A DNA stretch of 64,000 nucleotides, taken from NCBI GenBank assembly GCA_016872155.1, contig VHBB01000005.1, positions 90,148 through 154,147 of the forward strand. Reading direction: 5' to 3'. The translations under genes and the position numbers were made by a program. The first letter of the stretch is position 1; every line of letters begins with the position of its first letter. A model generated the notes under the pieces. It was not told the origin of the DNA, made no database searches, and saw only the letters and a program-made list of their open reading frames with translations. Shown piece by piece: positions 1 to 9,193 of this stretch. Origin of the DNA: Sphingomonadales bacterium (lineage in GTDB: Bacteria > Bacteroidota > Bacteroidia > Chitinophagales > Chitinophagaceae).

Positions 1-44
1 GTAATCGTTACGAACAGGTTACCGAATTGTTACCTAGGGTACGC

Positions 45-1253
45 CTAGAAGTTGATTTGCGCTTGAATGCGCAATAAACGCCCTTGTTGAATATTCTCTT
101 GGCGAATAAAATCCTCAAATCTTCTTTTAGAGATAGTATACATTACTACCAGCTCAAATTGCCTTACTGGCTGCCACTCTGCGCCAATTTCAAGCTCTCG
201 TACCGCGTAGCTCCGTGCATCTAATTCGTGCTTTTTTCCACCTTCGTAGACCTGATAGCGCGTAAAAGGGATTAATACTTTGTCTTTCCCCAGCTTTTTT
301 AAATACGACAACGTTACATATCCACCCGACAAAGATTGCGTTGATATAGAATCGAGTCTCTTATCGAACTGTGGCCCACGTCCAATATTATACTCGGCCT
401 GAATGCCAAAGGGCTTAGGATAAAGTGTAAAAGAGGTGGCTACCCGTTGGTCAGCATATGTAAGTGTAGGATTAACTTTAACACCAGCAGAAAGTTGATC
501 GCGCGAAAAAGTATATTTTCCGGAATAGGCCTGCAGTCCCGGCTCTAAGATCTGATCGCCCAACTCGAAAGGCCAGGTAAAACGAACCACCTTGTGTAAA
601 TTATTGTTCAATTCTGGACGATTAGCGGTTTGTCCATTGTATAAACCAAATCCAAATAAACCATAATCTCCGCTTCCCTTAAGACCGTCTCTGACCAGCG
701 AAGCGAATAGCTTTCTTTTTTCGGGAGTTGCCCAATAAAAAAAGGCGCCCAAGTCTCGCTCATTGGTTACGGCACTATTTAACGCATCGGCGCGATCAAG
801 CGGAAGACGATTTTGGCTGGATTGCATATTTTCAAAACCATAGGGAATCTTACTCTGACCGATCCTAACCCTAAAAGAATTATTCTTATCTAAACCAAGA
901 TCAAAATAGGCATCACGAATCTGGCCAAAATGTTGAGATGTAGCAGAGGCATTACTGGCAAAATCGGGTTGTATATAGAAATAAACCCTTTCGCTGATCT
1001 GGCCAAACAAGATGACGCGCAAACGTCGAAGAAAGAAGCCTCCGTTGTCGCCCCAGCTCCTATCGCATTGCTCACATTTTAGTTGGGGATTGGTCTCGAA
1101 CAAGCGATTATACCTTGCCTGCACATATCCTCTTATGCTGATCGACTCGTACCATTTAGGAACCTTGGGGTCTGGCTTGCCCTGCCCAACAACCTCATTT
1201 TCAATACAAAAATTAAAGACCGCTAAAATAATTATATGGATAAGGTACTTCAA
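45..1253 (-). CDS. Phosphate-selective porin O/P-like outer membrane protein
   Basis: 402 aa ORF with N-terminal signal-like segment and beta-barrel-like pattern (FFLRRLRVILFGQISERVYFYIQPDF), terminal aromatic F; divergent from phosphate transport genes. Confidence 0.8.
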   Translation of the reverse strand: MKYLIHIIILAVFNFCIENEVVGQGKPDPKVPKWYESISIRGYVQARYNRLFETNPQLKCEQCDRSWGDNGGFFLRRLRVILFGQISERVYFYIQPDFASNASATSQHFGQIRDAYFDLGLDKNNSFRVRIGQSKIPYGFENMQSSQNRLPLDRADALNSAVTNERDLGAFFYWATPEKRKLFASLVRDGLKGSGDYGLFGFGLYNGQTANRPELNNNLHKVVRFTWPFELGDQILEPGLQAYSGKYTFSRDQLSAGVKVNPTLTYADQRVATSFTLYPKPFGIQAEYNIGRGPQFDKRLDSISTQSLSGGYVTLSYLKKLGKDKVLIPFTRYQVYEGGKKHELDARSYAVRELEIGAEWQPVRQFELVVMYTISKRRFEDFIRQENIQQGRLLRIQAQINF

Positions 1254-1437
1254 AAGCCAATGCTGTTTATGGATAACTATTTGATAATAATTAATTAATG
1301 CCTAGATAACGCACCGCAAAATTGGCACACAAATTAAAGCCCTGTATTAATTTATTATTAAGTTTTAAATACACCCCGCTCCACACTGCGAAGTGTATAC
1401 CTTAGCCCCCTACAAATCAAACTGATAAACTCTAATC

Positions 1438-2088
1438 ATGGCCGGACTCAACTCATTCCTCAAGATCTTTATGCCAAAGAACACGGTGTTCTTTGAATTA
1501 TTTGAAAAGGTAGCAGAAAACTTATCGCTCATGGGCACCCAGCTCAAAGCGGTAGTAGCAGAACATGACATCGATAAAAGAGTTGCTCTGATCGCGGTAA
1601 TCGAAGATCTGGAACACCAAAACGACGATCTGACGCACAACCTCTTCACTGAACTCGGTCGCAACTTTATTACCCCTTTTGACCGCGAAGACATTCACGC
1701 ACTCGCAACTTCACTCGATGATATTGCCGACTACATCTACGGTTCTGCTAAAAAAATGAACTTTTACCGTGTCAATACGAACGACATGGGGATGCAAAAA
1801 TTTGCAGAACTCATTGAACAAGGTTGTCAACAGGTTCGCATTGCCGTCACACAGCTGAGAGATATGAAAAACGTCAAGGCTATTACCGAAGCCATGATTA
1901 AGATAAACAGCATCGAAAATCAGGCTGATGATGTGTTCGATATGAGCATCGAAAGATTATTCGCCCTTGAAGAAAATGCCAAAGAGGTCATTAAGATCCG
2001 CGAGATCTATCAAGTAATGGAACTGGCCACCGATAAATGCGAAGATGCCAGCAATGTGATCGAATCCATTATCATCAAATACGCTTAA
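1438..2088 (+). CDS. DUF47 / PhoU-like phosphate transport regulator (Pit accessory protein)
   Basis: 216 aa helical protein (FFELFEKVAENL...DLTHNLFTELGRNFITPFDREDIHALATSLDDIADYIYG), directly upstream of PiT. Confidence 0.9.
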   Translation: MAGLNSFLKIFMPKNTVFFELFEKVAENLSLMGTQLKAVVAEHDIDKRVALIAVIEDLEHQNDDLTHNLFTELGRNFITPFDREDIHALATSLDDIADYIYGSAKKMNFYRVNTNDMGMQKFAELIEQGCQQVRIAVTQLRDMKNVKAITEAMIKINSIENQADDVFDMSIERLFALEENAKEVIKIREIYQVMELATDKCEDASNVIESIIIKYA

Positions 2089-2096
2089 CCTTCTCC

Positions 2097-3308
2097 ATGA
2101 CGACATTTCTTATCACTATCATCATATTGGCATTGGTGTTTGACTATATCAATGGTTTTCACGATGCCGCCAACTCTATTGCCACGGTCGTATCTACCAA
2201 AGTACTGACTCCATTTCAGGCCGTACTTTGGGCCGCTATCTTTAACTCGATCGCCTATTTTATTTTCAAGGATCATGGGGTGGCTAATACGGTTTCCAAG
2301 ACCGTAAATGCCGATATGATTGCCGGAGACAACATGATGAAGGTGATCTTTGCCGGCCTTATTGCCGCCATTGCTTGGAACTTGCTGACCTGGTGGTTCG
2401 GTATTCCTTCATCCTCTTCTCATACGCTCATTGGAGGTTTTGCCGGTGCGGGTATCGCTGCCGCCGGTTTCGATGCAGTAAATGCTGCTGTAATTATCAA
2501 AACAGCTAGTTTTATTTTCTTGGCACCACTGGTAGGTATGCTCATGGCCTTTATTATGTCGCTATGGTTCTTAAGTTCTTTTCGCAAAGACTGGACCTCT
2601 AAGATCATTTCTGTGATCGTTATCGCCTATGTAATTTATTTTTTACAAGCCAACCTAGTTATCGATGCGGCGCAATTGGCCGGTAAAACCGATTACCAGA
2701 GCTATTGGGCACAGGTTATTTTCTATTCCAAGAACTTTAAATGGATCTTACTAGCCCTGATCTTACTGACCATGGCCTTCTTTGCCCTGTACCTGAGTAA
2801 ACTCAATGCTCATCGCTCTAATCTCTGGTTTAAAAAACTGCAATTGGTCTCTTCGGCCGCCTTTAGTATTGGCCATGGCGGTAACGATGCCCAAAAAGTA
2901 ATGGGTATTATTACAGCTGCCCTTATTGCCGGTGGCAATATCTCCAGCTTCGAAGAAATGCCCCAATGGGTTCCTATCGCCTGCTATGCAGCAATTGGTT
3001 TAGGTACCATGAGCGGGGGCTGGAAGATCGTCAAGACCATGGGTACCCGCATTACCAAGGTGACTCCTTTCGAAGGAGTGGCTGCCGAAACCGCCGGAGC
3101 CATCACTTTATTTATGACAGAGGCCCTAAAGATCCCTGTAAGTACCACGCATACCATCACCGGCGCCATTATGGGCGTGGGCGCTACTAAACGTTTATCG
3201 GCCGTACGCTGGGGGGTTACCCTCAATTTGATCTGGGCCTGGATCTTGACCATCCCCGTTAGTGCACTGCTGGCCGGCTTCATTTATTGGCTGATGCGTT
3301 TCTTCTGA
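2097..3308 (+). CDS. Inorganic phosphate transporter, PiT family
   Basis: DYINGFHDAANSIATVVSTKVL and PVSTTHTITGAIMGVGATKR signature motifs; start ATG 2097 preferred over the longer ORF that overlaps the upstream gene. Confidence 0.93.
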   Translation: MTTFLITIIILALVFDYINGFHDAANSIATVVSTKVLTPFQAVLWAAIFNSIAYFIFKDHGVANTVSKTVNADMIAGDNMMKVIFAGLIAAIAWNLLTWWFGIPSSSSHTLIGGFAGAGIAAAGFDAVNAAVIIKTASFIFLAPLVGMLMAFIMSLWFLSSFRKDWTSKIISVIVIAYVIYFLQANLVIDAAQLAGKTDYQSYWAQVIFYSKNFKWILLALILLTMAFFALYLSKLNAHRSNLWFKKLQLVSSAAFSIGHGGNDAQKVMGIITAALIAGGNISSFEEMPQWVPIACYAAIGLGTMSGGWKIVKTMGTRITKVTPFEGVAAETAGAITLFMTEALKIPVSTTHTITGAIMGVGATKRLSAVRWGVTLNLIWAWILTIPVSALLAGFIYWLMRFF

Positions 3309-3363
3309 TCTTTCGTGGCCGATTTTGACTAGAATTACGGAGTTTTGCCGGGCAACTTATTCT

Positions 3364-4401
3364 ATGCCAAAAATTGTTGTTACCGGCGGCTGCGGCTATA
3401 TTGGTTCGCACACGATCATCGATCTTATCGAGAACGGATACGAGGTTATTTGCATCGATAATAATTCGCGCTCGCACGCCGCTGCCCTTCAGGCGGTTAC
3501 CGAGATCACGGGCAAAACGGTCAAGCACTATAAGATCGACCTCTGCAACTACGACGATACCTATGCGGTGTTCGAAGAGCATCCCGATATTTCGGGGGCC
3601 ATTCACTTTGCGGCTTACAAAGCGGTAGGCGAATCGGTCGAAAATCCGCTGCTCTATTTCGATAACAACCTACAATCGCTGATCAACCTGCTCAAATGCA
3701 TCGACGAGTTCGGTGTCTCGCATTTCGTATTCTCCTCTTCTTGCACCGTATATGGTAACCCCGACCAAATTCCTGTTACCGAAGCCACCCCTATTAAGCG
3801 AGCCGAATCGCCGTACGGATCTACCAAGCAGATCAGCGAACAGATTATCCAAGACTATGCACGTAATTCGGCGGCTACCCATATTTTACTACGCTACTTT
3901 AATCCGGCCGGCGCCCACCCGTCTGCATTGCTGGGCGAACTTCCACTGGGCAAACCCCAAAATCTGGTTCCCGCCATTACGCAAACGGCCATTGGAAAAA
4001 TTGATAAACTACTGGTGCACGGCACCGACTACCCCACCCGCGACGGCTCTTGCATTCGCGATTATATTCATGTTTGCGATCTGGCCCATGCGCACACGCT
4101 GGCACTTCGCTATTTAGAAGAAGAAAAAAATAAAGAAGCCTGCGAGGTATTTAACCTAGGTACAGGCACCGGCAATACCGTACTCGAAGCCATTGCCGCT
4201 TTTGAACAAGCCAGTGGCACCCCCCTTCGCTACGAGATCGGACCCCGCCGTGCGGGCGATGTGATAGCTATTTACGCCAATAACGACCGAGCCCGCTCGG
4301 TACTGGGATGGCAAACCCGTTATACCCTCAGCGACATTATGAGCACGGCCTGGACCTGGGAGCAGAAGCTCCGTGATAAAAAGACGGTCTTTAGTGAATA
4401 A
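3364..4401 (+). CDS. galE: UDP-glucose 4-epimerase
   Basis: GGCGYIGSHT Rossmann motif, SSSCTVYG, YGSTK catalytic motif, LRYFNPAGAH. Confidence 0.92.
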   Translation: MPKIVVTGGCGYIGSHTIIDLIENGYEVICIDNNSRSHAAALQAVTEITGKTVKHYKIDLCNYDDTYAVFEEHPDISGAIHFAAYKAVGESVENPLLYFDNNLQSLINLLKCIDEFGVSHFVFSSSCTVYGNPDQIPVTEATPIKRAESPYGSTKQISEQIIQDYARNSAATHILLRYFNPAGAHPSALLGELPLGKPQNLVPAITQTAIGKIDKLLVHGTDYPTRDGSCIRDYIHVCDLAHAHTLALRYLEEEKNKEACEVFNLGTGTGNTVLEAIAAFEQASGTPLRYEIGPRRAGDVIAIYANNDRARSVLGWQTRYTLSDIMSTAWTWEQKLRDKKTVFSE

Positions 4402-4453
4402 CTCGGCTGCTATATTTTTTTTGCCTTAACCCCCTGCACTTACATTTGTTCCT

Positions 4454-5410
4454 ATGTTAAAAGACATTCAATTGACCGGTACCAAAGACACCCGAAGTGG
4501 TTTCGGGGATGGTATTGTAGAGGCCGCCCGCAAAAATGCAAATGTAGTGGCGCTTACCGCCGACCTGGCGGGTTCTCTTAAGCTCAATCAGTTCATGAAA
4601 GAGTTTCCCGATCGGTTTATTCAATGTGGCATTGCCGAAGCTAATATGATCGGTGTGGCGGCCGGCCTTACCATCGGGGGCAAGATTCCGTTTACAACCA
4701 CGTTTGCCAATTTCTCTACCGGTCGTGTTTACGATCAGATCAGACAAAGTGTTGCCTACAGCGAAAAAAATGTAAAGATCTGTGCTTCGCATGCAGGTCT
4801 TACCCTTGGCGAAGATGGTGCCACGCACCAGATCTTAGAAGATATTGGCATGATGAAGATGCTACCCGGTATGACCGTAGTAGTGCCATGCGACTATGCA
4901 CAAACCAAAGCAGCTACCGAAGCCATTGCCGAAATAAAAGGACCCGTTTATCTGCGGTTTGGTCGTCCGGCCTGGCCCATTTTTACCAGCGATCGTCCTT
5001 TCGAATTAGGCAAAGCCCAGCATTTCTCTACCGGTAACGACATTAGCATTTTTGCCTGCGGTCATCTGGTGTGGAATGCCATTCAAGCGGGCGCGATCTT
5101 AGAAGAAAAAGGGATCAGTGTAGAGGTCATCAACATCCATACCATCAAACCGCTCGATGAAGCCGCTGTAATTGCCTCCCTTAAAAAAACGCGTTGTGCC
5201 ATAACGGCCGAAGAGCATAGTATTTTTGGTGGATTGGGCGATTCCATTGCCCAAGTAGCTGCCAAGCATTGCCCGGTGCCTATCGAATACGTGGGCACCC
5301 GCGATACCTTTGGTGAAAGTGGCACCCCCGCCCAGTTGCTCAAGAAATACGGATTGGACATACCCGATATTGTGGCTGCCGCCGATAAGGCCCTGCAACG
5401 CAAAGGTTAA
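4454..5410 (+). CDS. Transketolase C-terminal subunit (split transketolase)
   Basis: 318 aa; RFIQCGIAEANMIGVAAGLTIGGKIPFTTTFANF and GATHQILEDIGMMKMLPGMTVVVPCD, transketolase Pyr/C-terminal domains only. Confidence 0.9.
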   Translation: MLKDIQLTGTKDTRSGFGDGIVEAARKNANVVALTADLAGSLKLNQFMKEFPDRFIQCGIAEANMIGVAAGLTIGGKIPFTTTFANFSTGRVYDQIRQSVAYSEKNVKICASHAGLTLGEDGATHQILEDIGMMKMLPGMTVVVPCDYAQTKAATEAIAEIKGPVYLRFGRPAWPIFTSDRPFELGKAQHFSTGNDISIFACGHLVWNAIQAGAILEEKGISVEVINIHTIKPLDEAAVIASLKKTRCAITAEEHSIFGGLGDSIAQVAAKHCPVPIEYVGTRDTFGESGTPAQLLKKYGLDIPDIVAAADKALQRKG

Positions 5411-5450
5411 ACCTAGGGCTATCTTTAAGGTCCAATACCGGCAGACCTAA

Positions 5451-5999
5451 ATGGCCGATTACTCCGACAACGAAATTTTGCTCCGCTTTCGAGTGCCCGC
5501 CACCCGAGAAGCCGCCTTTACCGACCTGATTAAAAAATACCAGGAACGCCTCTATTGGCATATTCGCCGCATGGTCGTAACACACGAAGACAGCAACGAT
5601 CTTTTACAAAATGTATGGATCAGGGTTTGGAATGGCCTCGAAAAGTTCAGAGAAGAGAGTCAACTGTACACCTGGCTATACCGGATCGCCACCAATGAAT
5701 GCCTGAGTTTTATTGAGCAACAAAAGAGAAAAGCTACCCTGCCGCTGAGCGACGAAGAGAACGGCATGGAGCGGCAACTCAAGGCCGATCCTCAATTTGA
5801 TGCTCAAAAACTAGAATGGAAACTACAGCTGGCCATTCAGCAGTTACCCGAAAAGCAACGGGTCGTATTTTCGCTTCGCTACTTCGATGAAATGCCTTAC
5901 GAACAAATGAGCAACGTGTTGGATACCAGCGAGGGAGCCTTAAAGGCCAGTTACCATCACGCCGCTAAAAAAATTGAACGCTTTTTATTAGATCATTAA
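5451..5999 (+). CDS. ECF-type RNA polymerase sigma factor
   Basis: Sigma region 2 (DSNDLLQNVWIRVWNGLEKFREESQLYTWLYRIATNECLSF) and region 4 (LPEKQRVVFSLRYFDEMPYEQMSNVLDTSEGALKASYHHA). Confidence 0.95.
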   Translation: MADYSDNEILLRFRVPATREAAFTDLIKKYQERLYWHIRRMVVTHEDSNDLLQNVWIRVWNGLEKFREESQLYTWLYRIATNECLSFIEQQKRKATLPLSDEENGMERQLKADPQFDAQKLEWKLQLAIQQLPEKQRVVFSLRYFDEMPYEQMSNVLDTSEGALKASYHHAAKKIERFLLDH

Positions 6000-6030
6000 A
6001 CCGCACAAATAAAACCAGGTCTTATTAAGG

Positions 6031-6645
6031 ATGTCCGAACAGCAACATAGTAACGAAGAACTAGCCAGCCTTGCACCGGGTCTGCCCTTTCCTGCTCCCG
6101 CAATGCCCTATGCTGTGCCGGCGGGTTATTTCGAACAGCTTGCAGGCGCAGTGCTGGCGCGTATCCATCTGGAGAGCGATGAACTCCCCCCCGTACTTCA
6201 GTCACTTAAAGAAAAATACACACAACGGCCCGGCTGGCCTTACCAGACTCCGGCGGGTTACTTTGAACAAACCCCTGCACCAACGGCAGCCCCCATTATT
6301 CCACTTCGTAAACAGTCCTTTTTTAGATATGCAGTAGCGGCGGCCGTACTGGCTACTATTTTCGGATTGGGTCGTTGGTACCAACAACGCGCTGTACCCG
6401 ATATTGAAACGGACCCTGTTAGTTGGGTACGCAACGAAGTAAAAAAAGAATCAAGCGAAAAAATCGACAGTTATATAGATGTCAGTATAGTCGAAGCCAC
6501 AACACTGAGCGGAGATCATAAAAAAGAGATCGCATTACTTACCAAAGACATCGACGAAAAAGAGATCCTGTTATTACTGAAAGAGACCGACTTGCTTGCT
6601 GCTGTAACGAGCGAACCGGCGGGCTCAAAAAAAATATTGAATTGA
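6031..6645 (+). CDS. Putative membrane-anchored anti-sigma-like protein with two P-A-GYFEQ motifs
   Basis: 204 aa with a single TM-like segment (FRYAVAAAVLATIFGLGRW), directly downstream of an ECF sigma factor; duplicated VPAGYFEQ / TPAGYFEQ. Confidence 0.7.
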   Translation: MSEQQHSNEELASLAPGLPFPAPAMPYAVPAGYFEQLAGAVLARIHLESDELPPVLQSLKEKYTQRPGWPYQTPAGYFEQTPAPTAAPIIPLRKQSFFRYAVAAAVLATIFGLGRWYQQRAVPDIETDPVSWVRNEVKKESSEKIDSYIDVSIVEATTLSGDHKKEIALLTKDIDEKEILLLLKETDLLAAVTSEPAGSKKILN

Positions 6646-7076
6646 TGAAGAAGCTTTTATTTTTTTCGCTGTTGCTGGCAGGCATAATGAGCTTCTCGGC
6701 TTCGTTGGCCCAGCCGCCAATGGGTCCGCCCGAAGGACCTCCCGATGGGCCTCCGGGTAGAAGAATCGCCGATCGCATGGCCCTGTTTATAGAGAGAAAG
6801 ATGCGGCTGAGCGAACGGGAGCGCGTTGAGTTTACCCCGCTGTTTATTCGCTACGAAAAAGAATACCGAGACATTCTTCGAAGTAACCGTCAAGATCGGT
6901 TGGTATTACAACAACAATTGATCGATCTGCAACTCCGCTACCGAAAAGAGTTCGGCCCGGTGGTCGGCAACCGCCGCGTTATGGAGATCTACGATTTACA
7001 ACAATACTTTATTCGCACCCTGCGCGATCTGCAACAAGAACGAAGAGGAGGGCCGGGTGCGCGTAGACCCTTTTAA
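6645..7076 (+). CDS. Spy/CpxP-like or heavy-metal-resistance-like periplasmic helical protein
   Basis: Signal peptide, PPMGPPEGPPDGPPG proline-rich segment, then long charged helix; ATG overlaps upstream stop (TGATG). Confidence 0.7.
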   Translation: MKKLLFFSLLLAGIMSFSASLAQPPMGPPEGPPDGPPGRRIADRMALFIERKMRLSERERVEFTPLFIRYEKEYRDILRSNRQDRLVLQQQLIDLQLRYRKEFGPVVGNRRVMEIYDLQQYFIRTLRDLQQERRGGPGARRPF

Positions 7077-7088
7077 TCTTGTAATACG

Positions 7089-7835
7089 CTACCTGCATAC
7101 GTAGCGGTGATATACCGCATTGGCAATGTCGTGATAAAAAAGAAAGGTCCATTTTTCTGGCTCGGACTGTTGCCACCACTTTGCTCTCAGCTCCATAGCC
7201 CTTTTTCCATCTTTGTCGTACTTGGCTACGAACCGATGTTTCATTTGCTGTAGCTGCGGCGCTTCGTCGCCCCCATAAAAAATGGTCTGCCCATTTTCAG
7301 CGATCCAAATTACCTGGTGATACAAACAATGCCCGCCCGAAGGTTCGCATCGAATGGCATCGTTAATTTGAGTAGGGCCGTCAAGTAATACCAGCCGCTC
7401 GTACGAAGAAAGCCATTGCAAAAGAGAAGGTATATAAGAGGACGATGAAGTTGATAAGGCGTAGCTTAGTTCTTCTCGCTGTACATAGTAATTGGCATTG
7501 GGGAAAGCCGGATGCAATCCTGACTGAGCAGCGTAAGCGATCCCACCTATATGATCTTTATGCAAATGCGATAAGATCACTTTAGTGACTTGCTCGGGTT
7601 GCACACCAACGGCTTTTAGCTGATGATAAAGTTGTAACTCCGCTCCGACACTGTATCCCAACCCTGCATCCAATAAGATCACATCGCCCGAAGTGATAAC
7701 GACAAAAGGTTGAATCTCTACCAATAAACTACCGGCAGGCCGGTCCGTTAACTTGTCGTTCGTAGCATCGAACGGCACAAATACCTTGGTTTGATCAACG
7801 GTAAACTTTCCTTCGGATAACGGATAAATAACCAT
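7089..7835 (-). CDS. MBL-fold metallo-hydrolase
   Basis: HLHKDHIGG zinc motif; start set at ATG 7835, just downstream of a TACCTTTG element. Confidence 0.87.
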   Translation of the reverse strand: MVIYPLSEGKFTVDQTKVFVPFDATNDKLTDRPAGSLLVEIQPFVVITSGDVILLDAGLGYSVGAELQLYHQLKAVGVQPEQVTKVILSHLHKDHIGGIAYAAQSGLHPAFPNANYYVQREELSYALSTSSSSYIPSLLQWLSSYERLVLLDGPTQINDAIRCEPSGGHCLYHQVIWIAENGQTIFYGGDEAPQLQQMKHRFVAKYDKDGKRAMELRAKWWQQSEPEKWTFLFYHDIANAVYHRYVCR

Positions 7836-7852
7836 AGGTCGCAAAGGTACGA

Positions 7853-9193
7853 TTAGCGAAGCACCATCTGCCGATCAGCATCTACCCGGATCAACACAAA
7901 CAACAACATGGTAAATGTAAGTAGCGATGTACCTCCATAACTAATAAAGGGAAGGGGAATACCAATAACGGGCGCTAACCCGATGGTCATTGCCACATTG
8001 ACTACAACGTGAAAGAAAAATACAGAAAAGACCCCATAGGCATAGACGCGACTAAACACACTGCGTTGACGTTCGGCGATACTGATCATTTTTAGCAGCA
8101 GGGCCAAGTATAGCCCCAATAGCAACATACTACCGGCAAAGCCAAATCCTTCTCCGACGGTACAAAAAATAAAGTCGGTCCGTTGTTCAGGTACAAAATC
8201 GTAACGGGTTTGCGTAGCGCTTAGTAAGCCCTTGCCAAAGAACCCACCGCTACCAATGGCGATCTTGGACTGGCGCACATTATAACTACTGCCACTTTCT
8301 TTTTTCTTTTTCGCCTCTGTCTCCGACAAGACACGCTGCATAGGGTCGTAAGGATTGTCTTTCCCGAACAGATTATAAATACGTTCTACCTGGTGACGCT
8401 GCAGCAGTTTTTCGAAAATAAAAGGAACGGCAAATCGCTGAATACCTACCGCTATGACCCATAAGAAAAGAAGCGTGGTAAGAATTTGCCGGCGCCTTCT
8501 GATTTGTCTTCTCGAAAACCAGATCAGCAGTAAGACGGCAACCGTTAAAAGTAGGGCCAGCAGGTTGGGAGGAATTAGAATACTGGCAATGATCAGGAGG
8601 GCAAACGAGATAGCCAGCGCCGGTATTACGGCCGGAAGACCTTCTCGATACATAACCATAAAAAAAGAAAAATAAACTAGCGCCAGCCCTGTCTCACTTT
8701 GCAAGATAGCCATAGCCGCCGGCACCAATACGACCAGAGCCGCTATCAGTTGTGCCCTCGGTAAATTAAAGTTGGTCTCGGGCCTAGAGAGATACTTGGC
8801 CAAGGCTAGCGCCACAAAGAGTTTGCAGAACTCGGCAGGCTGAAAATTAAAAGCCCCGATGCGGATAATCGACTCCGTTCCCTTAATGCGCGAATGAAAA
8901 GGAAAGACCAACAATAACAAAACGATTCCCACGACATACCAAAAATTAGCAGTAGCAGGATAAAATTTACTATCGGTCAGTAAAATAAAGAAGCCGACTA
9001 TAAAAGCGATCAGCAGAAAATAGAACTGCTTGCTGTAATCGGTCTTAAAGGCCAACAAGCTCTGAAAAAATGCATCGCCCTCTTGATACGTAGCCGCAAT
9101 AATCGCTGCGAGACCGATCAGCACCAGCGCCAGATAGATCCAGATCAAGCTCCAATCAATTCCTTTCGATATGGCCGCATTGTGATGTCTCAT
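7853..9193 (-). CDS. rodA: Rod shape-determining protein RodA (SEDS family)
   Basis: Multi-TM SEDS protein with PVIGIPLPFISYGGTSLL motif; downstream of mrdA. Confidence 0.93.
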   Translation of the reverse strand: MRHHNAAISKGIDWSLIWIYLALVLIGLAAIIAATYQEGDAFFQSLLAFKTDYSKQFYFLLIAFIVGFFILLTDSKFYPATANFWYVVGIVLLLLVFPFHSRIKGTESIIRIGAFNFQPAEFCKLFVALALAKYLSRPETNFNLPRAQLIAALVVLVPAAMAILQSETGLALVYFSFFMVMYREGLPAVIPALAISFALLIIASILIPPNLLALLLTVAVLLLIWFSRRQIRRRRQILTTLLFLWVIAVGIQRFAVPFIFEKLLQRHQVERIYNLFGKDNPYDPMQRVLSETEAKKKKESGSSYNVRQSKIAIGSGGFFGKGLLSATQTRYDFVPEQRTDFIFCTVGEGFGFAGSMLLLGLYLALLLKMISIAERQRSVFSRVYAYGVFSVFFFHVVVNVAMTIGLAPVIGIPLPFISYGGTSLLTFTMLLFVLIRVDADRQMVLR

